Below are positions 1-6,006 of a stretch of DNA of 9,125 bases, one piece after another (the first letter of the stretch is position 1; the number at the start of each line of letters is the position of its first letter). The DNA comes from an uncultured Acidimicrobiales bacterium (GTDB taxonomy: Bacteria > Actinomycetota > Acidimicrobiia > Acidimicrobiales > Aldehydirespiratoraceae). Both the position numbers and the translations under genes were made by a program. Location of the stretch: contig CALKOE010000115.1 in assembly GCA_938091985.1 (NCBI GenBank), positions 1-9,125 on the forward strand, given 5' to 3'. The notes below the pieces were generated by a model. It ran no database searches. It was not told the DNA's origin and saw only the letters and a list, made by a program, of their open reading frames with translations.

Positions 1-1170
1 GGGAGGCACGGTGATCGGCGCGGCCGTCGTGGTCACTACCTCCTCCACGACGCGCTCGGCGACCAATTCCTCAGGCTCCGCATCGATCAGCGGCAACACG
101 ACAGTGGACGCGGCGAGTGCGGCGGCGAACGCCGATGTGACTGCCGCCGGGATGTTGGCGGCGCCGGTGGCCTGGAACGCGACTGGCGAGTTGGCCAGCC
201 AGGTACCGATTCGCCCTCGTTGATGCGGCACCAGCGATGCGGACAGGAAGGCCCTCACCACGTCGGGATCGAATTGCGCACCCGAGCAGCTCGCCAGTTC
301 CTGCCTGGCATCGTCGTGGTCCATTGCAGACTTGTACGCCCGCACCGTGGTCATGACATCGAACGCGTCGACGACGCTGATGATCCGACCTGCTCGAGAG
401 ATCTCCGGACCCTTGAGGCCTCGGGGGTAGCCTCCGCCGTCCCAACGTTCGTGATGGTCGCGAGTGGCGCGAGCCCACTCGCCCAACCAGCCGCGCATCG
501 GCTGGATCATCTTCCAGCCCTCGTTCGGGTGGGTCTGCAGGCGTGACCATTCTCGCTCGCTGAGACGGGTCGACTTGTTGAGCACGTCGGCCGGCACGCT
601 GAGCTTGCCGATGTCGTGGAGCAGGCCCGCCCACTGGAGCTTCATGCGCTCGGTCTCGTTGAGTCCCATTTCGACGGCGATGAGATCTGCGTAGGCGCGA
701 ACCCGTTCGGTGTGGCCGCGGGTCAGACGATCGTGGGCCGTGAGCTTTCCGACCACCTGGAGGAGGTACTCCGCCGCTTCCTGTGCACTTGCATCATCGA
801 GTGCCGCGACTTCGCTGGCGAGGTGTTTCGCCGTGCCCCGTCGTAGTGCCATCTTGAAACGTGAGGGTGCGTGATCGGGGAAGACGATCGAGAGTTGGAG
901 GAGAGTCGAGAGAGGGAGGAACTGACGGGCCGAACGGTCGATCGAGATTAGTGCCAGAGTCGAGACGACCGAGAGGGCGGCCCAGCGAGCGACCGCCTCG
1001 ATGAGGGTTGCCGGATCGCCGAGGAGTTGGTTGAACTGCCACGCGGCAAACGTGACGCCGACGAACGGGATCGCGAGAATCGCGATTCGCACAGCGCGCG
1101 CAAGCCCCGGGCGAGTGCGCCACTCGCGAGAAGACACGTCGACCTCGGTCGACTCGGGGGCCATCTCCAT
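1..1170 (-). CDS. HD-GYP domain membrane protein, probable cyclic-di-GMP phosphodiesterase (3' end cut by window edge)
   Basis: The frame is open from the ATG at 1170 to the window edge, giving 390 codons without a stop; the C-terminus lies outside. Hydrophobic stretches at about residues 26-46, 56-77 and 84-97 suggest a membrane-anchored N-terminus. The HD-GYP domain follows at about 145-315. GHTERV contains H153, LHDIGK contains H185 and D186, H214 lies in QTHP, HHERWDGGGYP is 239-249, and DAFD ends at D271. The GAQFDPDVV motif near the domain end is also typical. The metal-binding His/Asp positions and the GYP signature are therefore present, so hydrolysis of cyclic-di-GMP in the cytosol is likely. 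After the domain comes another hydrophobic segment (about 339-362) and a Glu-, Val-, Thr- and Pro-rich tail, which is not part of the standard domain. The start is uncertain: no Shine-Dalgarno is visible. ATG 1164 is an alternative, and ATG 1227 lies inside an inverted repeat. The gene follows the helicase in the same direction. Confidence 0.9.
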   Translation of the reverse strand, partial: MEMAPESTEVDVSSREWRTRPGLARAVRIAILAIPFVGVTFAAWQFNQLLGDPATLIEAVARWAALSVVSTLALISIDRSARQFLPLSTLLQLSIVFPDHAPSRFKMALRRGTAKHLASEVAALDDASAQEAAEYLLQVVGKLTAHDRLTRGHTERVRAYADLIAVEMGLNETERMKLQWAGLLHDIGKLSVPADVLNKSTRLSEREWSRLQTHPNEGWKMIQPMRGWLGEWARATRDHHERWDGGGYPRGLKGPEISRAGRIISVVDAFDVMTTVRAYKSAMDHDDARQELASCSGAQFDPDVVRAFLSASLVPHQRGRIGTWLANSPVAFQATGAANIPAAVTSAFAAALAASTVVLPLIDAEPEELVAERVVEEVVTTTAAPITVPP

Positions 1171-1208
1171 GGTGTTCAATCGGTCCGGAGGTCGCCGGTT
1201 GTGAGCAC

Positions 1209-1238
1209 CCGTTCGACCTATGGGCATAGGTCGAACGG
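1209..1238. repeat. Perfect 14-bp inverted repeat between helicase and HD-GYP genes
   Basis: The arms ccgttcgacctatg (1209-1222) and cataggtcgaacgg (1225-1238) are exact reverse complements separated by two bases. On the minus strand the structure starts 13 bases after the helicase stop codon, which fits an RNA hairpin ending the helicase transcript. No T-run follows on the minus strand, so it is not a classical intrinsic terminator. It could instead be an operator about 50 bp upstream of the HD-GYP start. The symmetry is seen directly; the role is inferred. Confidence 0.75.
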
Positions 1239-1251
1239 CCCGAACGGAACG

Positions 1252-3624
1252 CTATTCAGCGTTGACTGGACTCAAAATGGTGCGGATGAGTCGGGCTGCG
1301 CCCAGCTTGTCGAGAGGTTCGTTGCCGTTGCCGCACTTCGGTGATTGCACACACGAGGGGCAGCCATCGGCGCAGGGACACGCCTCAATGACGTCGAGAG
1401 TGGCAGCGAGGTGCTCCGCTCCCGACTCCCACCCGAGCTCGGCGATGCCGGCGCCTCCGGCGTAGCCGTCGTAGATGAAAATGGTGGGAGCCTCGGTGTC
1501 GGCATGGTGTGCGGTGGACACGCCACCGACATCCCATCGGTCGCAGATCGTGAACAGGGGCAGCAAACCGATCGCCGCGTGTTCGGCTGCGTGCAATGTG
1601 CCGGCGACGTCTTCACTCGCATCGGCGACGAGCGCCGAGTCGACCGTGTACCAGAACGCTCGCGTGACCAGGCGCTGCTCGGGCAGGTCGAGCGTCTCGT
1701 TGCTCAGGATCTTCCGGGAACGCGACTCGCGCATCTGATAGCCGGTGACCTGGGTGATCACTTCGACGGAGCCGAGGTGGAGGGTGGCCGCGCCGACAGG
1801 TCGTGTCTGCTCGACCTCGAGCACGCGAATGTCGGTGGAGCTGCGAGCCTGGGTGTATTCCCCGCCGTCGGCTTCAACGACACGGGCTTCGCTGTCGGCC
1901 AAGTCGAGGGCGATCACCTCGAAGGCCGCGCCACGATGCAGATAGATGGCTCCGGTGTGCACCGAGCTGTGGGCGCGGCTCTCGTCGATCGTGCCGATCA
2001 GCCGGTCGGAGTGGTCGTCGATGATGCGGACCTCGCCGGACGACCCCGAGCGCAGGGAGATGCCGCGAGACGGATAGCCCGTGCCACGCCAATAGGCGAA
2101 CGGCTCTTGAGTGCCGTTTCGCCATCGGCGGCGGAGACGCAGTTCGTCGGCGCGAACCAGATCACGCACGCCGTTGTGGAGTTCTTCGTCGGTCCACCAC
2201 CGCAGATCGTCGTAGCTGATCGGAAGCTCGTAGGCCGCGCAGGCGAGGTGAGGGTCGAGGATGAACGGGTTGGCTGTGTTGATCACTGACGGTTCGGCTG
2301 GGCGGTTGAAGACTTCTGTCGGGTTGGCCATCAGATACCGGTCGAGTTGGTCGTCGCCGCCCACTAGGACTGTGACTGAGGGCGCGTTGCGGCGACCCGC
2401 TCGGCCCGCTTGCTGCCACATCGAGGCGATGGTGCCCGGGAAGCCGTTCATGACGCAGGCATCGAGCCCACCGATATCGACTCCGAGTTCGAGCGCCGAG
2501 GTGGACACCACGCCGCGGAGGTGTCCGCCGAAGAGTTCGTGCTCGATCGCCCGTCGTTCCTCGGCGAGATATCCCGCTCGATACGGCATCACGGCGTCGC
2601 CCAGCTCGCGGGGAAGGCGACGGCTGACGTCGGCCGCCACGAGTTCCGTGCCTTTGCGAGAACGGCAGAAGGTGATGGTGCGGTGGCCCGACTCGACCAG
2701 GGCCGCGGTGACCGACGCACACTCGGAGTTGGCCGATGACCGCGCCCCGGTGGTGTCATCGATCACGGGTGGATCGAGCAATGCGAACCGGCGGGGACCA
2801 GCCGGTGAGCCGTCGTCGGTGATGGCAGTGACCGGCGCGGCGCACAGGCCCGATGCGAGCCGAGCCGGGTCGCCAATCGTCGCGGAGCAGAAGATGAAGG
2901 TCGGGTCGCTGCCGTAGTGACGACAGATCCGACGGAGGCGCCGCAGGATGTGGGCGACATGAGTGCCGAAGACGCCGCGCAACACATGGAGCTCGTCGAT
3001 GACCACATAGCGGAGCCGCATGAGGAGCGCGTCCCACTTCGCGTGGCGGGGGAGCAGACCGACGTGGAGCATTTCGGGGTTGGTGAGCACCACGTTGGCG
3101 CTGCTGCGGATCCAGGCTTTCTCCTCGGGAGAGGCATCGCCGTCGTAGGCGCCGGCGACGAGGCCGGGAAACCCGGTCGTGGTGAGCGCCCGTAGTTGAT
3201 CGTGGGCGAGCGCCTTCGTCGGATACAGAACGAGCGCGGTGCCCGGCTTGATCGGATCGAGGACCGCTTCGGCGATCGGGAGCTGAAAGCATCGTGACTT
3301 TCCTGACGCCGTGCCCGTGGCGATTACGACGTTCTCCCCCTGCCGAGCGAGATCGATCGCCGCGGCCTGATGGCTCCAGAGTGGTTGATCGACCAACAGC
3401 GGTTGCAGAGCCTCGGGGAGCGGGCGGGCGAGGGCGCCGAATCGCTCCACTCGTTCGGGAATGTGCTCGACATGCACGAGGCGCCCGTCGTCGGCGAGCT
3501 CGTCGAGCAGCTCCTCGAATGCCGGTGTGCGGGGGAGGGGTGGGGCGGCGAGGCGCAGTCCTGGCGCGTCGGCACCGGCAGGGGTGTCCGCGAGGTGCGG
3601 ACCCGGCTCCGGAGCGAGTGCCAT
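1252..3624 (-). CDS. DEAD/DEAH-box helicase with C-terminal DUF1998 and cysteine cluster (MrfA/YprA type)
   Basis: A 790-residue superfamily 2 helicase with all core motifs: Walker A ATGTASGKS (102-110), Ia PTKALAHDQ (135-143), Ib TNPEML (181-186), Walker B DELH (210-213), III SAT (247-249), V STSALELGVDIG (374-385) and VI QQAGRAGRR (404-412). The C-terminal region resembles DUF1998 and ends in a cysteine cluster, C749, C751, C755, C758 and C764, spaced C-x-C-x3-C-x2-C-x5-C, probably metal-binding. Family members include Bacillus subtilis MrfA (YprA), an ATP-dependent 3'-5' helicase in mitomycin C repair, and mycobacterial Rv3649. A DNA-repair role is inferred from them. The ATG at 3624 is the first start after an in-frame TAG at 3634-3636. 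No Shine-Dalgarno precedes it, but TAGTCT sits six bases upstream, suggesting a leaderless mRNA. The gene diverges from the STAS gene. No MrfB-like nuclease is adjacent; the next gene is HD-GYP. Confidence 0.95.
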   Translation of the reverse strand: MALAPEPGPHLADTPAGADAPGLRLAAPPLPRTPAFEELLDELADDGRLVHVEHIPERVERFGALARPLPEALQPLLVDQPLWSHQAAAIDLARQGENVVIATGTASGKSRCFQLPIAEAVLDPIKPGTALVLYPTKALAHDQLRALTTTGFPGLVAGAYDGDASPEEKAWIRSSANVVLTNPEMLHVGLLPRHAKWDALLMRLRYVVIDELHVLRGVFGTHVAHILRRLRRICRHYGSDPTFIFCSATIGDPARLASGLCAAPVTAITDDGSPAGPRRFALLDPPVIDDTTGARSSANSECASVTAALVESGHRTITFCRSRKGTELVAADVSRRLPRELGDAVMPYRAGYLAEERRAIEHELFGGHLRGVVSTSALELGVDIGGLDACVMNGFPGTIASMWQQAGRAGRRNAPSVTVLVGGDDQLDRYLMANPTEVFNRPAEPSVINTANPFILDPHLACAAYELPISYDDLRWWTDEELHNGVRDLVRADELRLRRRWRNGTQEPFAYWRGTGYPSRGISLRSGSSGEVRIIDDHSDRLIGTIDESRAHSSVHTGAIYLHRGAAFEVIALDLADSEARVVEADGGEYTQARSSTDIRVLEVEQTRPVGAATLHLGSVEVITQVTGYQMRESRSRKILSNETLDLPEQRLVTRAFWYTVDSALVADASEDVAGTLHAAEHAAIGLLPLFTICDRWDVGGVSTAHHADTEAPTIFIYDGYAGGAGIAELGWESGAEHLAATLDVIEACPCADGCPSCVQSPKCGNGNEPLDKLGAARLIRTILSPVNAE

Positions 3625-3630
3625 CGGCCA

Positions 3631-3636
3631 AGACTA
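3631..3636 (-). promoter_or_regulatory. Candidate -10 element for the helicase (leaderless arrangement)
   Basis: On the minus strand TAGTCT fits the actinobacterial TAnnnT -10 pattern and ends six bases before the ATG at 3624. Transcription would therefore begin at or next to the start codon. No good -35 hexamer is seen 16-18 bases further upstream. Short motifs of this kind occur by chance, so support comes mainly from the spacing and the missing Shine-Dalgarno. Confidence 0.45.
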
Positions 3637-3645
3637 CGAGACGGG

Positions 3646-3660
3646 TGTGACGGAATCACA
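3646..3660. promoter_or_regulatory. CRP-like palindrome in the divergent helicase/STAS intergenic region
   Basis: The bases tgtga (3646-3650) and tcaca (3656-3660) form a perfect inverted repeat of the half-sites known for CRP/FNR-family regulators, separated by five bases instead of the usual six. The centre is at 3653, about 29 bases upstream of a helicase start at 3624 and about 63 upstream of the STAS GTG at 3716. Binding could thus overlap the helicase promoter while sitting in an upstream activator position for the STAS operon. The symmetry is seen; regulator binding is speculative, and the shortened spacer counts against it. Confidence 0.3.
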
Positions 3661-3715
3661 TGGTTGAGGTTTGGCCCGGTTCCGTCTATGGCCGTCGCCG
3701 TATTACCGTCGGCAT

Positions 3716-4084
3716 GTGCAGATCGTGACGCACTCACATCGAGAGGGGCCATGGACAGTGCTGACTGTCGCGGGCGAACTCGATGTGGTGGGCGGCCCCG
3801 ATCTCCGCCAAGCCGTCATGACCGAGGTTCGCGAGGGCAACCACCGTTTGGTTCTCGATCTGACCGGCGTCGACTTCATCGACTCCTTCGGGCTCGGTGT
3901 GGTCGTGGGTTCGCTGAAGCGCACGCGGCTGCTCGACGGCGACCTTCGGCTGGTTGTCCCTGAAGCGCGCGTGCGGCGGGTCTTCGAGGTGTGTGACCTC
4001 GATCGAGTGTTCGACATGCACACGACAGTCGACGAGGCCGTCGCCACAGCGGTGAGCGGACAAGTGGTGGGCGGACACCAGTGA
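3716..4084 (+). CDS. STAS-domain anti-sigma-factor antagonist (BldG/SpoIIAA/RsbV type)
   Basis: A 122-residue single-domain STAS protein from the GTG at 3716. It has the opening strand and turn WTVLTVAGELDVVGGPDL (13-30), the LVLDLTGVDFIDSFGLGVVV core (45-64) and the RVRRVFEVCDLDRVF segment (85-99). Ser57 in DFIDSFGLG is where family members are phosphorylated by their partner kinase; I recall Ser57 as the modified residue in Streptomyces BldG, which supports this start. Unphosphorylated, such proteins bind the anti-sigma kinase and free a sigma factor. A TTG at 3671 would add 15 residues that do not resemble the family, so I rejected it. No Shine-Dalgarno is seen. Its stop overlaps the start of the kinase gene, indicating translational coupling. 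No sigma factor or SpoIIE/RsbU phosphatase gene lies in the window, so the target is unknown. Confidence 0.92.
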   Translation: MQIVTHSHREGPWTVLTVAGELDVVGGPDLRQAVMTEVREGNHRLVLDLTGVDFIDSFGLGVVVGSLKRTRLLDGDLRLVVPEARVRRVFEVCDLDRVFDMHTTVDEAVATAVSGQVVGGHQ

Positions 4085-4578
4085 GTCTTGGTTCTCCTGG
4101 CGGCGATGAAATGGCGATCGCCGATTTTCGACCGGGCGAGATCGTGCTCGAAATCCCCGCCCGCACTGAATATGTGTCCCTCGTTCGTGTGGTGATCGCT
4201 GCCGCGGCCGAGATCGAGCCCGACATGGCCAGCGAACGCATCGAGGATCTCCGCGTGGCGGTGAGCGAGGCGACCACCAACGCGATCGAGGCACACGGCC
4301 TGAAGGGCGTCGACGATCGCATTCGAATCCAGTGCAACCTCGCCGACGACGAGATCGCTGTGGTGGTCCACGATCAGGGCATGGGCTTCGAGCCCGACGA
4401 GGTTCCCGAGCTTCCCGAGCCCGACTCGCCCGAGCGACTTCTGCACGAATCTGGTCTCGGAGTGCATCTCATGCAGATGCTGACCGATGAGTCGGAGATC
4501 TCTGCCACCGACGACGGTACTGATGTCCGCATGGTCGTCTATTCGTCGAAACGCCGCCGCGACAACGGAGACAGGTAG
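4081..4578 (+). CDS. RsbW/SpoIIAB-type anti-sigma factor, serine kinase (HATPase_c_2)
   Basis: A 165-residue GHKL-fold ATPase. The N-box RVAVSEATTNAIEAH (58-72) carries E63 and N67, the G1 box is HDQGMGF (97-103) with D98, and the G2 box is SGLGVHLM (124-131). The Pro/Glu-rich stretch 104-118 occupies the ATP-lid position. Such proteins bind and silence a sigma factor and phosphorylate the partner STAS protein, here presumably on its Ser57. The GTG at 4081 overlaps the STAS TGA by four bases (GTGA), a classic coupling arrangement. An in-frame ATG at 4111 is an alternative that would remove ten residues outside the domain. The neighbour and motifs match the Streptomyces BldG/SCO3548 pair as I remember it. 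The protein lacks a histidine-kinase dimerisation domain or membrane segment, so it is a soluble partner-switching kinase rather than a two-component sensor. Confidence 0.93.
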   Translation: MSLGSPGGDEMAIADFRPGEIVLEIPARTEYVSLVRVVIAAAAEIEPDMASERIEDLRVAVSEATTNAIEAHGLKGVDDRIRIQCNLADDEIAVVVHDQGMGFEPDEVPELPEPDSPERLLHESGLGVHLMQMLTDESEISATDDGTDVRMVVYSSKRRRDNGDR

Positions 4579-4593
4579 CGTTTCCACCCGTCC

Positions 4594-5961
4594 ATGGCAC
4601 ACGATGAAGTACCTCTTTCTCCACTGACGTGGATCGGCGGCGACCGTCGTCTCGCGCGCCGGGTCGGCCGTCCGGTGCGCAACTTCCTTCGCATCGAAGC
4701 AGCGGGCGGCATTCTGCTTCTCCTCGCCACCATCACTGCGCTGGTCTGGGCGAACTCTCCTTGGAGCGACAGCTACCACGAGATTCTCGAGACCCATATC
4801 TCGATCGAAATCGGCGATCTCATCCACCTGGACGAGTCGGTGCTCCACTGGATCAACGACGCATTGATGGCCATCTTCTTCTTCGTCGTCGGGCTCGAAA
4901 TCAAACGAGAACTCGTCGTGGGCGAGCTGAAGGACCCGCGAGCGGCCGCCCTTCCCGCCATCGCCGCAATCGGCGGCATGCTCGTGCCGGCCGGCATCTA
5001 TGTCGCCTTCAACTCCGGTGGCGCGGGGTTCGATGGGTGGGGCATTCCGATGGCCACCGACATCGCCTTTGCAGTCGGAGTGGTCTCGTTGCTCGGCAAC
5101 CGAGTGCCGAGCTCCATGAAGGTCTTCTTGCTGACCTTGGCGATTGTCGACGACATCGGTGCGATCGCGGTGATCGCGATCTTCTATACCGATGACTTCT
5201 CGTCTGGCTGGTTCCTCGTTGCCATGGCGGCGATTCTGCTCGTGGTGCTGATGCGGGTCGTGAGGATCTGGTGGACACCGGCCTATGTCGTCGTTGGTTC
5301 GTTTGTGTGGCTCGCGGTATTCGAATCGGGCATCCACGCCACGATTGCGGGCGTGATCCTCGGACTCATGACCCCGGCCATTCCGCTCAAATCCGAGGCT
5401 GAGGAACGCGACATCGACGATGTCGTGCGCCGAGCGGTGCGTGGGGATGCGAGCGCGCCGGTGGTACGCCGAGCGAACTTCGAGCTCAAAGAACAGGTGT
5501 CGGTGGTCGAGCGTCTGGAAGACACCCTCCATCCGTTTTCCAGCTACATCATCATTCCGATCTTCGCTTTGGCCAACGCCGGTGTGATGCTGTCGGGCGA
5601 CACGATCGGCGATGCGGTCACCTCGCCGGTCACGCTCGGAGTGGTTTTCGGCCTCGTCGTCGGCAAGCTCGTCGGTATCTCATTCGCCACGTTCCTCGCG
5701 GTCAAGAGCGGTGTCGCCTCGCTTCCGCGGGCCGCATCGTGGATCGACGTGGTCGGTCTTGCTGCGATCGCAGGGATCGGCTTCACCGTCTCGCTCTTCA
5801 TCGCCGGACTGGCGTTCGACGACCCGTTGATCGCCGACGAAGCCCGCATCGGAATCCTCGTAGCGTCGACGATTGCCGCCGCGTTGGGCACACTGATCCT
5901 TCTGCGCTCGAAGGTCGTGCTCGAGGTCGAGGTTGACGACCCGATCCCGACTGGCTCCTGA
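4594..5961 (+). CDS. nhaA: Na+/H+ antiporter NhaA
   Basis: A 455-residue polytopic membrane protein with NhaA family signatures: WANSPW (52-57), HLDESVLHWINDALMAIFFF (78-97) running into VVGLEIKRE (98-106), ATDIAFAVGV (154-163), LAIVDDIGAI (182-191) and PIFALANAGV (322-331). D186 and D187 match the ion-binding aspartates D163 and D164 of Escherichia coli NhaA, D156 matches D133, and K358 in GKLVG matches K300. It exchanges cytosolic Na+ (or Li+) for protons across the inner membrane, for pH and salt homeostasis. It is longer than the 388-residue E. coli protein, partly through a charged loop at about 265-312 between membrane segments and a short acidic C-terminal tail. The ATG at 4594 is the only plausible start: an in-frame stop lies at 4576. 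It begins 15 bases after the kinase stop, consistent with the same transcript, although no Shine-Dalgarno is evident. Confidence 0.97.
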   Translation: MAHDEVPLSPLTWIGGDRRLARRVGRPVRNFLRIEAAGGILLLLATITALVWANSPWSDSYHEILETHISIEIGDLIHLDESVLHWINDALMAIFFFVVGLEIKRELVVGELKDPRAAALPAIAAIGGMLVPAGIYVAFNSGGAGFDGWGIPMATDIAFAVGVVSLLGNRVPSSMKVFLLTLAIVDDIGAIAVIAIFYTDDFSSGWFLVAMAAILLVVLMRVVRIWWTPAYVVVGSFVWLAVFESGIHATIAGVILGLMTPAIPLKSEAEERDIDDVVRRAVRGDASAPVVRRANFELKEQVSVVERLEDTLHPFSSYIIIPIFALANAGVMLSGDTIGDAVTSPVTLGVVFGLVVGKLVGISFATFLAVKSGVASLPRAASWIDVVGLAAIAGIGFTVSLFIAGLAFDDPLIADEARIGILVASTIAAALGTLILLRSKVVLEVEVDDPIPTGS

Positions 5962-5966
5962 GCCAG
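5951..5966. repeat. Short perfect inverted repeat over the nhaA stop codon
   Basis: The arms ctggctc (5951-5957) and gagccag (5960-5966) pair exactly around two bases and span the nhaA TGA at 5959-5961. A transcript could fold into a small GC-rich hairpin there. It has no T-run and the stem is short, so termination before topA is possible but weakly supported. Confidence 0.4.
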
Positions 5967-5969
5967 GTA

Positions 5970-5998
5970 TTGACAAGCTCCTACAAGAACGGTTTGGT
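5970..5998 (+). promoter_or_regulatory. topA: Candidate topA promoter (TTGACA, 17-base spacer, TTTGGT)
   Basis: A consensus -35 hexamer TTGACA occupies 5970-5975, and TTTGGT lies 17 bases later at 5993-5998, a weak -10. Transcription would start at or just before the topA GTG at 6007, giving a leaderless or nearly leaderless mRNA, in keeping with the lack of a Shine-Dalgarno. This would let topA be transcribed independently of the upstream operon. The -35 is convincing; the -10 is poor. Confidence 0.5.
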
Positions 5999-6006
5999 TC
6001 CCCTTC

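Noticed and set aside
71..634. Open frame of 187 codons on the minus strand within the HD-GYP gene
   Set aside because: It is in a different frame from the HD-GYP motifs and its product is arginine-rich without motifs; the real frame runs from 1170 past the window edge.
1209..1238. LexA/SOS box at the intergenic inverted repeat
   Set aside because: Actinobacterial SOS boxes read CGAAC-N4-GTTCG. Here the GTTCG and CGAAC elements are in the opposite order and far apart, so it is not a LexA site.
1345..2289. Open frame of 314 codons on the plus strand within the helicase
   Set aside because: It is antisense to conserved helicase and DUF1998 sequence and has no recognisable domain or ribosome binding site.
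3671..3715. Upstream TTG start extending the STAS protein by 15 residues
   Set aside because: The added residues are arginine- and tyrosine-rich and unlike the family N-terminus, and the GTG at 3716 gives the expected length and serine position.
3703..5532. Open frame of 609 codons on the minus strand opposite the STAS, kinase and nhaA genes
   Set aside because: It spans three well-supported plus-strand genes in one antisense frame, and its His/Asp/Arg-rich composition is typical of a shadow frame.
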